NCBI GenBank assembly: GCA_021234155.1
Contig: JAJEKV010000017.1
Coordinates: 3,456,024-3,520,023 of the forward strand
Source of the DNA: Isoetes taiwanensis
Taxonomy: Eukaryota; Streptophyta; Lycopodiopsida; Isoetales; Isoetaceae
Reading direction: 5' to 3'
Length of the DNA stretch: 64,000 nt
In this document: positions 52,846 to 64,000 of the stretch, in pieces
Position numbering within the stretch: the first letter of the stretch is position 1
Layout: each line of letters opens with the position of its first letter
Translations under genes and position numbers: made by a program
The notes under the pieces: generated by a model
The model's database searches: none
The model's input: the letters and a program-made list of their open reading frames with translations, nothing else
What the model was told of the DNA's origin: nothing

Positions 52846-55800
52846 GTTAAAGCTTTGTCAGAGTTCAAGTGCGTTAATATTCTAGAAATGTTGTGCTTTG
52901 TCATCACACTATGTAATGATTATGGCATTGTTCTTTTTAAAGTAATCTTTTGTTAGACCACCCGTGTTATCGTCATTTTATTGCCAAGAAGCTCAAGTAT
53001 TGTTTATAAGCCTCACATGTCTCCACAATGTTGCCATTGTATTTGAATTGAGTGATCTGCCCTACAAAGGAAACCAATTGTTGTGTTTTTCAAGATTTAC
53101 TTCCATACGGTTGCTTCACAAAGGCCCAGCTAATGAATCCAAGTATTGATGCTACATATGATCTTCGTCGTGTAAAGAATGCGACATAGCGTCCTGTTCT
53201 ATCATGTACACATTTATATTTGTGCTTCTCCATTGCATTAAAGCCAATCCTTTAAACTATCGATGAATAGTCCAACTAGAGTTTGAAGACATCGGTACCC
53301 TGCTTCTGCAATATTGTTGTCAACATGCTCCTATATGCGGAGAGAAAAGGTATAAGTAGTACTTTTCATATAGTATACGAAATCGTTGAAATACATTTTG
53401 TAAACGTGCAATTTTATGTGATTGTTCCATCCTTTTTCAAATGTAGATGCCTTACCAATAAAATTAAACAAATGAAATGTAAATGATTTTTTTTTTGTTT
53501 GTGAAGATCCATATTAGTCTTCAAAACAAGTAAATTTTAGGGATGAAAGCGAAAGGTTTTATTAATCGGACTAAGCATGCACGGTGATGCGAGGCATTAA
53601 TAAATGGACATGTGGAATGGATATGTTGAAATTAAGTGAACATGGAATGGATATATGGAAAGAGGCGGATGTAGCGAGTTTGTAGGTAAAATAAATAGAT
53701 ATAAGACCATATCTCTACATACATGGAGTGTCAAGAATTAATGCGTGAATTAGAGTTTAAGGATGTTAGGCATTCCTTAGCCATGTCCCGGCGATGGAAT
53801 GGATAGGAATAATGGAATGCATAGTTTGGAATGGATGGGGTGCCAAGTGTGAATGGCATAGAGTTCTGAGATGTTTGCCATTAGCCATGGGCACATAGTG
53901 GAATGCATAGTTTGGAATGGAAAATGGAATAGAGATGCAGTAGTTAGTTGGTACTTGTAGGGTTTGCCAGAAAATTGCAAGTTAGATGCATAGTATGGTA
54001 AAAATAAGGATATTGTGTGTATGCGCAGTGATTGGAAAAAGTGTGTGCGTAATATGTTTGTCTAAGTTGCTTCATGAGTACCTGAGTGAAAGTTGTAGCG
54101 TGTGTTTGTGAACCAAATATGGCGATTGGTGCATGTATCATAGCCATTGTGCAAGATATTCATATGGATGCATATGAGTTGACATATCTAAACATATGTA
54201 ATTGAGTTTCTAATTTTTCTTTCTTTGTGTTCTCAGAGTATGCGTAGTTGGGGAGCCGTTTGCGAGGAAATAAATGAATGAAGAGATCTCCACTACGGAT
54301 TACCAACGCCATAACTAGGGGCGGCATTGAGAAACGGGGAAGTGATGCGAGGAAGCTCTTTAGAGTGGATTAGGTCATTGAGCTAGGAAGTGACCACTCA
54401 GAGCTTAAATTTGGAGACCTGTGGCGTCTACTCGCGCTCCTCCACAGTGGAATCATCTGCGGGTAGGTTGGTATACTTTAATTCTATACTATTAAGCACT
54501 CCCACTGCGTCACACTCTCAGGCATCCTAAAGTAGGTTTGGACTGAAATAAGTGGCTATTGAGTTAAGCTTTGTTAAGCTTTGTCAAGTTCAAGTGCATT
54601 CATGTTCTAGAAATGTGCTTTGTCATCATGGCATTTGTTTCCTTTTTAAGTAATCTTTTGTTGAACCTGCATTGTTTCATCACATCATTCTGCTTGTGCA
54701 ATCAAGTATTTATAAGCCTCACATGTCTCCACAATGTTGCCATTGTATTTGAATTGGTATTTGATCTGCCTAGAGCTCCAATTATTGTTGTGTTTTCAAG
54801 ATTTACTTCCATACGTTGCTTTGCAAGAAACTTGGCTAATGAATCAGTGATGCTACATATGATCTTAGCGATGCGTTAATAAAGAGATGACAAGCGTCAC
54901 AATTCTATCGTGTACACATTTATATTTGTGCTTCCATCTCCATTGCATTAAAGCCAATCCTTTAAACTATGATGAGTAGTCGACTAGAGTTGAAGGCATC
55001 CGGGCACCCTTGCTTTAACACCACAATATTATTTGTCCAACATGCTTCCTATATGCGGAAAAAAGGGTATGAAATGACACTTTTTCATATAGTATCACGA
55101 AATACATTGAAATACATTTGTAAACGATGCAGTGCATGTGATTGTTCCATCCTTTTCAAATCTTAGATACCTTGCTCCAGTAAGATCCAACAAATGAAAT
55201 GTAATGATTTTTTTTGTTTGACCCGAGGTCCATAATGGTCTTTTTAAAAGCCAAGAAGTAAAATTTTTTTTTTTATAAGGATGGCCAAAAAGTTTGATGT
55301 CGGACTAAGCGTATGCACGAGTGATGCGGTATTAATGGACATGTGGAATGGATATGTTGATGCAATTGAACATGTGGAATGGATATGAAGATGTAGCGAG
55401 TTTGTAGGTAAAATAAGTAGATGTATATAGAACCACATATCTCTACATGCAATGGAGTGTCAAATTGATAGCGTGACTTAGAGTTTGTGGATATTCTAAG
55501 GCATTGGCCGTATTTTTGATGAATGGATGAAAATAATGGAATGCATAGTTTGGAGATGGGATGGGGTGCCAAGTGTGAATGGCATAGAGTTCTGGATGTT
55601 TGCCATTAGCCATAGGCACATGGAATGGAATGCATAGTTCTGGAATGGAAAAGCGTTAGTTGAATTGTGAAATTTAGGGTTTTCTGAAATTTGCAAATTC
55701 AAATGCATAGTCCCGATACAAGGCTGGCCCGGAAGTATGAGTATAGTAAAAATAAAGGATATTATTAATGCGCAGTAAGGTGCAGAGTATTATTAAGTAA

Positions 55801-56335
55801 TATGTTTGTCGATTACTTCCATGTAGTACCTATCAGGTGTAATGAAGTTATGGCGTGTGTTTCAATGAACCAAATATGGCGATTGGTGCATGTATGCACA
55901 GCCATTGTGCAAGATATTCATATGGATGCATATGAGGTTGACATATCTAAACATGTAATTGAGTTTTCTAATTTTTCTTTTTTCTTTTGTGTTCTCGTAG
56001 CAATCTAAATGAAGGTTAGGGGAGCCACGTTCTTGAGAATAAAATGAGCGAAGAGAGATCTCCAGTAGTTACCATTGCCATAACTAGGTGGCATTCAAGA
56101 AACCTAGCGCGGAGGAGGTATTAGAGCTCTTCGTGGATTGAGTCATTGACTAGGCCCGATACACTCACTTAGGCTTAAATTTGGAGTAAGTAAGTCTCTA
56201 TAATGCTCCTCCACTGGTCATCATCTGCGGAGTGGGTTGTGCTCTTCAATTCTATACTGATACGCTCCTGCGTCTGCTCTAGAGCATCTAAGCAATGGGA
56301 GGATGGAAAAAAATAAGTGGCGCTATTGAGTATGA
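52846..56335. repeat. 1.75-kb direct tandem duplication
   Basis: Copy 1 (about 52846-54563) and copy 2 (about 54564-56335) are collinear. Landmarks: AGCTTTGTCA(G)AGTTCAAGTG; TATAAGCCTCACATGTCTCC; TCAAGATTTACTTCCATACG; ACATGTGGAATGGATATGTT; CCATTGTGCAAGATATTCAT; and TAAGTGGC(GC)TATTGAGT at the ends. Identity is about 80 percent with many indels. Both copies contain a patch of GGAATGGATA/GGAATGCATAG words. A short frame (VFISLTCLHNVAIVFEL) is kept in both copies but is flanked by different frames, so coding is not established. Confidence 0.8.
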
Positions 56336-59300
56336 CTACTTTGTTTTCTATCAGGGAAAAATATTCTTCTTGCTTGCTTTTGGGTCTTTGTTCAAGATTT
56401 GTATTTGGAAGTCACGGCAATCTTTTCCTTCATCATATGATTGCAAGGCTCTAGTGCCTGATACAGTTGATCTTTATTCGAGAGAACTGTCACCGGATTC
56501 ACGTGAGGATACGGATTGCCATCGGTTTAGACATTTAACTAGTGCTTGAAAGAATGGTTATTCATAGGAGGCCCCTTCTGAGAAGCGGTTTCAAAGTATG
56601 TGAAAGTAGAAACCTTACGGTGAACAACAACATAGATAATAGAACTGGTGAATCTCTGACTCCCTTTACTACGTATTTGATGGGAGGTCCTTCGGCGTGA
56701 TAAGGTGATATTTCTAGAATTTGCTACTTGCTGCGCTTTCCATTTCTGGCTGCTCCTACATTTCATCCTTAATTTCGAGATTTTTTTGTTGAATTAAGCC
56801 CTTGTAGATTTTAAATTTTGCATATGATCACGAGTCGGAGACATCTTTGGTGGCCGAGGTTGCAAAAATTGAGGTTCCACCGAGGGATTCTTACCGAATG
56901 GTACGGCTTTATATGATATAGGATTTATCTTTGCCTTGCCTTGCTATGAAGATCGGGTAGCTAGCACTATGGGGATTAGCGGTGCCGTTGTCTCTAGCAG
57001 CTTTGAACATTACACATTGATAGCTTGGAGATGTGGATACAACACCATGGGAGCGGGGTGCAATTATACGTCAGGCTGAGTGGAGTTACTACTATCTGGA
57101 TGTGATGTAAGGTTGCTAATACACCACGGCCCGTGATATCTTGTGGCATTTTGGATTCACCCTCGTGGAGTTATTGGGGCAGCAGGAATATTGATGAACT
57201 GCACAAAACTAAGCTTCTTGCGATCCTATCCTCGCGGCACTATAGGATTATATTACGGGGGCCAGTGGAGATGGTCGCGGAGCTTCAAGTGTCACGGGAA
57301 TTGATTTCACTACTAACATCTTTACATTGAAGTGAGTGTGCTTGGAGGAAGGCAATCTTGGTACAGGAAGGCTCTATATGTCGCGATTAAAGCTTGGCGT
57401 GTTCTTAGGATAGATCTGTGGTGGATTTAGAGACTTTAGTTGAGCAGTCTTTGCTATATATAAGAATTGGAGAGTTTAAGGGCCAATGATTAGCAAAAAT
57501 ACGTGGGATTGGTTGGAAAAGTGCAGCTTTCGCTGACATATGGCAGGAGTGAACCGTCGTGCTCGAGATTTTGTTGTATGAGGCGGGGTTACGGCCTTTC
57601 TGACGATACGCTTTATCTTGCTTGGTATCTTACTTGCTTCCATAAGGTGCTGGATGGGATGGATGAACATAAGCCTCCGCGGTAGTGTTGTTAATCACGG
57701 GGTGTGTGAAAAGAAGGTGCCTGCTGATGCTTGTAAGATGGTTTAGGAGGTGGTCTATGGATTATCAGCGGATGGTGGCATTATGGCGGTCGATGTCACG
57801 AATAGACGGTGGATCACGAGGCTATCTTTGCCACTTTCTGTGGGATACTCTACTCTTGCAAAGCCCAAAGGCAATGAGCACTATCAGCTCCAGTTAATCC
57901 AGGCATGGACCCCATCGGTACTTGAAGCACATCTGTGGAAAAGAAGCGAGGAGAGCTATTCTTTGCCATAGGGCCGGGTTCATTACCTCAAAATTGAAGC
58001 AGTCCATTTGGGGGTGAATGGGAACTGCAGGATCGAGGGAGGAAGGATATGTCGGTGTTGGATACGCGTGATAGGATGAGCACTCCGGCGGTGCCCGGCA
58101 TATGCCCATGTCAGGCGGTGCACAGCGATCTTAGATGCTGCGACACCTGCGCTACATCCGATTTTCGCATCACCCTCACGGTAGCGGCTGGAGCTTACAT
58201 CCTGCAGATTTGGCGTCGGGGCTTGCTCTTGAGGGGCATGGTATTTGAGAGCCTCTTGTGCGGTTTTCCTCTAGAATTAGGGTTTTCATCCGTGGTAAAA
58301 GGGTCTCATACCGATTTACATTGTTTGTTTTGGTGTTGGGGTTTTGGCTTTTTGCTGTTCTGCATGTCACCAGATCTCCGCAGGCCTCGGCCTGGGTAGA
58401 TAAAATAAACTTCCTTCTTTCTTCCTTCCTACCCTTTAAATATTTCCTTCAAATCGGACTTGGAGTTGAAGCGTAACATCAGTACTTCTTCTCCTCGCTT
58501 ACCGTCTACCATGGCCGAGATTTTTTGTAGCTAATTTTTTGATACGCGATTTCTTGAGAAAACAAGCGACCTTTGCATGTTCTCAACATCGCCGAAACTG
58601 CTGAACTCTAAGCGTTCTTTGGATCGACCTCAAGATAAATCTTTGCTTTAGCGAGATCTAAATCTACCTCATAAATTCTTTCATTACGCGGGATAGAATA
58701 AATGCTTACGGTTCACTTCAAATTTGAGGGAATGCTTCTCAAGCATAGATTTAAGATCGACGAGATTAGCCCAATATGATCTATATATATAAAGCGGGCT
58801 TAGGCGACCCAAAAACTTGGACGCACCCGATACTCGCGCTCACGAGCGGGAGGCCAACATTTGGATCAAATCTTATTTCGAAGCAGGGGCTTTTGGTGTG
58901 AAAAATTTAAAACAAGCAAAAATGCGTTTTCGTAGGAATTGGAAAATCGTTAAATAGGCCCAATTGTCTACCTTTCGGATCTTGCTTACCTCCACAAATC
59001 GGACCCTTTTTCTTGAGTTTCTTCATCTTGCATTGCTTTCGACAAAGCAGCGTGATTCTTATTTGTTTTGCAAATGTTGTTCTTAGGTGTCTCACATACA
59101 GAGACCACTCCTTTGCATATTTATCACGAAGCCACGGAAAGGGTGTAGTAGATCGAAATTACTTGTCTCAACTATTCGAAGTCGTTATCATGTCTTTGGA
59201 TATCTTGGTTTTCTTTCTGGTATAAAGGCAAGCGGAAATGATTGGTGCTTTATATGTGACGATCATATATTAAAACTTTCGCCGGAGACCCACATGAGAA

Positions 59301-62300
59301 TCCATTTTCACCCGTGCATTATTTTGTCGCGTCTGCGTAACGTGAAAACCACCTTGGAGTGCGGAGGCAAGAAGGCATAAATGAGTTCATGAGTATGAGA
59401 GTCTGGGCAAGTTGTGGACTTGGTCCTTTGTGTGATTTATGCCTCTATAATTCTCGTTGGCAGATCCATATTCACAGTTAACAACTTTAGTTAGGTATAT
59501 ATTTGGTGGACTTACTGCCAATCTCGATGAGCATCGCGCTCTCTCACTAAAATCATTATGTCTTACCCATTCTTTTTATGGATGCGACTATGTATCACCT
59601 ATAGGCCCATGCACGGGAATGGACATTGCATTTGTTATTTGGTTTTGGCATGTTGATCAACATGTATCTCAGAATCATTAAGTCTCCTTGATCTGAGATC
59701 TTCCTTTTGCATGCATTTACAATTTCTTCCATCACATTATATTTGCAGGGGTCTTGAGAGGAAATCAACATTTGAGACATGATGTCTCTTTGCTAAGATT
59801 GCTAATTTTTCACTTGACCTCACCGGCCCTTCCCCCAAAGGATTCTTGAAGCTATTTTCAGACCCTTTTGGATTCCAAACATCGAGTAGCCGAGCAACTT
59901 CTTTGCTTTGCCCCAAAATTTCATCCTAATTCCTATCAACCCTAAAAATTGCATGAAGGGCGTTTCGAGCCTTTGTTTTGGATTCAGGACATCAAAATGT
60001 GCTTCAACTAATGCCTACGTATTTGCCTAAATTTTTGCACTAATTTACATGCACGCCTTAAAAAGTTGCGAAAGGACTTTTTGAGCCTATTTCGATTCCA
60101 AGCATCCAAAACACACTCTTTGAGCAACTTCTACGCTTTTGCCTAAATTCACTAAATCACATTCGCCATAAAAGGTTATGAAGGACATTCCGGGTCCCCT
60201 TTAGTTCAAGCATCCAAATGCCCTTTGAGCAACTTCACTCCCTTGTCTAATTTATCCCGAACAACCCTATTACGATTGGTATTTGAATGGCTTGTTAGAA
60301 AAATTAATACATGTAGATATCTCGATGATGACAAGTAAAGCCCCCAACAAGGCTATAGTTAAGTGATCCATAACTATAGATTATTCTAAAAGCTCTTCCT
60401 TTTTTAATGTGTGGAGCTCACATTTGTTCTCTAAGTTTGACCACTTCATTTGAATTCTTGCTCAATATAGCTTGAATAATGGATTCTATTTCTAGAAAAC
60501 AATGCTATTCTTCTTTGCCTTATCCTCTAATTTGTCTTTAGATTGAAGCGAGTGAGCCATATCTTTTTTGCAATAAGCTAAATGGTTTGTGGAAGTGGAT
60601 CTACAATGAGTTTTATGACAAATCTACATCAATGGACATGAGCTAATCTGTCAGTGCGTAAAGTAGCATTAAAGTTTCTAGAAATTAAGTCTGACTTCCA
60701 TAGCCGCATAAAAATGTTGAATGTCTTTGTCACAATTTATGACTAATCACTAGATCAATGGACATGAACTAATCTGTCAATTATGTAAAAGGTGGCCCTT
60801 CTGAGAAAAGCAATCCGACATACCAAAGCACTCTCGAAATAATATAGTATCTACAAGGAAAAGCCATATACAGCATACCTTAAGGTGAATCAGAGCATCT
60901 ATCACATCCCACGTAATATCTCTTAGAATAGGTTCATAGCTATGGTTCCATATGACAATACAAAAATTTGGCATAATCAAATACATTAGCTTTTGGTCTT
61001 CTTCAATTTTTTCTCTTAGTAGTTTACTAATGACACCTACATCAAAATTAAGCTGGTAATACGAGGGGCAGATGGAGCAAAAAACTGTATCATTACTTGC
61101 CTTTCATATAACACAAAGTTGAGTTTCCCACCTTCATTCAATTCTAGTTGATAATCTTTTTCTTGTAAAGTGAACTCAATCTATATCTGCACATGTACAG
61201 AGTCTTTCTCCAATGGCGATTGCAATAACATACACATCAAAGTACAATAAACAATCCTACGCTGCAGTCACAGAATGACAAATACTTTAAGTGCCAATGA
61301 TTGCCACATTACCTCTAAGGAGACACCATTTGAGGGAAATCTCTTACATGCGAGAAGAAAGGGAATATAATGCTCATACCGGCTTCCAAGACAAGGCTGA
61401 TAATAATGCGTGATATTCTGTTATCATAAAGAAATTTTGCCTGAAAATATCATAAATGTATTATGCGAAGCTATGAAAAGGAACCACAAATTTTCCTGAT
61501 TTATGTAATGTTTGTAAGCAAATTAGAATAATTAGCATAAACAAGACATGTAGAAAGTAGCTTCAATGCAATTGTACAAGACAACAAATGTGGGATTGAT
61601 TAACAAGAGGCGTAGACCTAAAGATCTCATGCCTACAATCAACATAACTTCTCTAAATGTTGCCTTTGGAGCATAAAAACTTATCACATCGCGGTGATTT
61701 GAGAACAGTTGGCCTTGAGATAACAAAAATTTTGTCGAGGAAAGGTAGTATACTTTCCCTTTGCCTTTTCGGCGATTTTTAACAATTTTAAGACAGCTCA
61801 ATTTCTTCTCCATTCATGTTACTCTGAGAAAATCTACCAACATAAACCCAACAATATAAAAGAAATATATAAAAATCCCAAAGGAAAGTGCATATAACCT
61901 TAACACTGCCTTCATTAGAAGGCATTGCGGAAACGCTGGTTCAAAATGGTCCTCACGAGCTCACTATCATTTGCTTTAAGTTGGAATGCGTCGAGAAGTG
62001 CATTTTGTAAAATATAGCAGGATCTTATTCTCATCTCACAAATCTGATTAGAAAGAAGCTTTACATTTTGTATTCAATTCAATCAATTATTCTTTCTACT
62101 CAAGTATTTTTATTTATTTTCCTTTTTACGGCATTGTTACCAACACCACGCCAAAGTGCATTTTAAATTAATAATTTGAATTGATCATTATTTATTTGCC
62201 ATTAATGTGTGCCCAATAGAAACGTTTTTATAGCAAATATTTGTGAAGGTTTGTATAAAGGTATTACGTGTAAAATCACATTACAAAAGGCCAGTAGTCT

Positions 62301-62330
62301 CGATATTGGAAAGAAGCCATTATTTTTTTC
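56336..62330. other. Gene-poor DNA, no recognised coding region
   Basis: Short frames occur on both strands (for example 57750-57971 plus with GLSADGGIMAVDVTNRRW, and 58049-58399) but none shows a family pattern or conserved splice pair. 59830-60260 repeats a diffuse CCTTTTGGATTCCAAGCATC / GAGCAACTTC theme four times, an eroded tandem repeat with a period of about 120 bp. The rest is AT-rich without visible structure. Confidence 0.35.
59830..60250. repeat. Eroded ~120-bp tandem repeat
   Basis: Four successive copies of a theme TTTTGGATTCAAGCATCnAAn...GAGCAACTTCnnnnCTTTGCCTAAATTT...GAAGGnCnTTTnGAGCC, at about 59855, 59960, 60080 and 60190. Confidence 0.55.
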
Positions 62331-62576
62331 ATAAGGTGGAGCAATGAGATAGGAGCTTCAGCGTCGACTGGGCATATAACTGTCGGGGGATTGTTTTTGT
62401 TTTGTTACTTATCTTGAGGCTGGCATGCATAGAGGTGAAGCGACTTCTGTGTTCTCTTTGTTTTCTTAGTTTTCTTTGTGTTCTTAGTTTCTTTGTGATC
62501 ATGTCTATGAGAGAAGCTGACGAGAAAGGGCAAGACTCTACATTTCTTTGCCCATGTACTTCCCATCTACGGTTCC

Positions 62577-62894
62577 ATGCACGTAGTTGAGGTTCTGTAT
62601 GAGCCATTAATTCCCCTACCATGCCTAATCCTGCCATGCAGTCTTGCAATGAACTTGGAGGCAATTGATGTCTGTAACAGGGGTTATGCGAGGCAGGGAT
62701 TATCCCTTCGTTTCTTTGATGCCCTTCGTCATTTGTGTGAAGGTGTGTATTTGATCAGCATTGCTGCGGAAAGAGTCTTGAGACCACCTTCATGTCAAGC
62801 TGTGCTAAGAGCTCACTATAAGAGACCAAGGGCTTTGAATGAGGCTTTAAGAGGGATTTCAATTGGCACTCCAAGCCAACCAATGTTGTTTTAG
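62577..62894 (+). CDS. Uncharacterised 105-codon ORF
   Basis: ATG at 62577 to TAG. The product is Leu/Arg-rich (LSLRFFDALRHLCEGVYLIS; SCQAVLRAHYKRPRALNEAL) with no signal peptide and no recognised domain. Composition is more protein-like than its neighbours. Isolated; could be chance. Confidence 0.25.
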   Translation: MHVVEVLYEPLIPLPCLILPCSLAMNLEAIDVCNRGYARQGLSLRFFDALRHLCEGVYLISIAAERVLRPPSCQAVLRAHYKRPRALNEALRGISIGTPSQPMLF

Positions 62895-64000
62895 TGTGCA
62901 AAGTCTTTGAGAATAAAGGTTACAACTTTGCTTTGAGGGCATGTTGGGGTATTGTATAAAAAGACTTAGGTAAGGTGCACTATTCTTGCCATCTCTCCGC
63001 GACATATCTGAATCCATGGTTGAGAAGGGAAGGATCTCTATCTAAGATGAAGGGTCTTTGGGAACACAGATGGTATTGGACAACAAGAATCTGAATAAGG
63101 CAGCACACTTTGTATTTCATCATGGTGGTATGGGCTACCTAACGACTTATTTATTGTTCTTGGGATGCCGGAAGTGGAAAGTACACTTTGAAGCTGATAG
63201 CTAGATCATTCCTTCTACTTGATGCTTTCGTGTGAATGAGCCTGAGTTAAAATCACCCGCTTGGAGGTTCTCTTGAACCCGAATCCAGCATGCCATCGAT
63301 GTTAGGGTATCTGATTTGGTTTTGCTGCGGTATGTGGTACAATGGAGCAGGAATGGCCTTGAAGCCGTAATCTTTGGGATGATTCCGTGCCATCGATGAG
63401 ATAGATTGTAACTTTGAGGATCTTCATGATCCATCCTTTATACTGAGCTTGAAATTTCAGATCATGGTGTGGATTACATCCCCATTCACATTGAGTACCA
63501 CACCATGGCCATTGGGTGATTCATGTGTAGCTTGTTTGACTTCAAGTATGTGTGCTTGTTTTGTTTTCTTTGAGCGTAACTGGGTTTGTGGTGGTGATGC
63601 TTTCTTGCGGGGTTGATATGGAGGCAGATACATCCCGTCTTAAGCAGACCCCTCTTTGATAAGCTCGAGGATTGATGCATCGTCCACGATCCTCGGTGTA
63701 TCCTCGGAGAGTGAACATGTCTTCGCTGCGAGAGAGGAATTCATAACAAGCATTGCCGGTTGGGACGAGGCTCCTTTGAATTGCCGCTTCCATAAGATTT
63801 TAGGAAGTTGACAGGATTTTTATGACTGGCTGTGATTGTGATTTCCTGAGTATTTGCGTGGGAGGAGCTTGGGAGGTTCCAATGCAGAGTTGCATGCGTG
63901 AGATCATACATGAGCCTTGCTAGGGGCTTGTACGACTCGGGGAATCCTTGACTTGATGTCGTCATGAGAGCATTTGCATCACGGAGCCTATTTGGACCTT
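62895..64000. other. No gene recognised at the right edge
   Basis: Discontinuous coding-like fragments on the plus strand (KAAHFVFHHGGMGYLTTYLL near 63097-63156) are broken by stops. Overlapping frames on the reverse strand look like shadows. Confidence 0.3.

Noticed and set aside
53777-55708. Similar reverse-strand frames in both tandem copies (CPWLMANI-type)
   Set aside because: Similarity follows from the DNA duplication; frames are short, lie in GGAATG(C/G)ATA repeats, and are not supported as genes.
57685-58399. Possible kelch or F-box gene
   Set aside because: Some pieces look protein-like, but there is no repeat pattern, no F-box, and frequent stops.

Overview
The window is nuclear DNA of a land plant, AT-rich and built mostly of transposable elements. 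Evidence: a chromodomain Ty3/gypsy retrotransposon primed by initiator tRNA-Met, a plant-type Helitron, a CACTA terminus, a TRIM, tRNA-derived SINEs, GT-AG introns, and fragments of plant protein families (FCP1-like HAD phosphatase of the DLNG type, DUF8039-like, DUF7869-like, SET, synaptotagmin/SMP, protein kinase). The DUF8039/DUF7869 flavour resembles what is seen in ferns, lycophytes and bryophytes, but the species cannot be fixed from the sequence.

Layout. 0-8.8 kb: a decayed gene-bearing stretch. It holds minus-strand coding remnants (FCP1-like phosphatase at 1.5-2.0 kb, an acidic unknown protein at 2.3-3.1 kb, further remnants to 5.7 kb), a plus-strand DUF8039-like exon near 6 kb, a 38-unit AGT microsatellite, and about a dozen GC-rich palindromes centred on GCGC. 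8.8-28.2 kb: a nested insertion. A plus-strand DUF8039-like reading frame is cut at 9301/25730 by a chromovirus (9302-25724, target duplication CCTAG). The chromovirus 3' LTR is itself cut by a second, recent LTR element (21462-24594, target duplication AGCAG, LTRs differing at 2 of 371 bases). A frameshifted DUF7869-like gene follows.

The chromovirus is the most interesting object. Between its primer-binding site and gag lie about 4.4 kb holding two cassettes of the same layout: a pair of ~70-nt hairpins, a TATAAATAG box, an extra reading frame (basic/charged in cassette 1; ~500 codons, unknown family, in cassette 2), then an AT-rich tail. Gag, protease, RT, RNase H, integrase and a chromodomain follow, broken by stops and frameshifts, with one catalytic Asp of the RT changed.

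28.6-43.5 kb: two Helitron 3' termini on the minus strand (28647 and 39184), a Helitron PIF1-like helicase C-terminus, a 441-bp TRIM, three SINEs, and plus-strand gene fragments (a PWI-like exon, a kinase piece, two well-spliced synaptotagmin-like exons). A minus-strand SET-domain gene fragment precedes a CACTA terminus (43511) whose subterminal region is an array of TTTGTCACGCGTGACAAA palindromes. 44-48 kb: a large inverted duplication. 48-64 kb: repeat-derived, gene-poor DNA with a broken minus-strand kinase (51.5-52.1 kb) and a 1.75-kb tandem duplication (52.8-56.3 kb). No rRNA, CRISPR or convincing tRNA gene was seen, and no gene in the window looks certainly intact.
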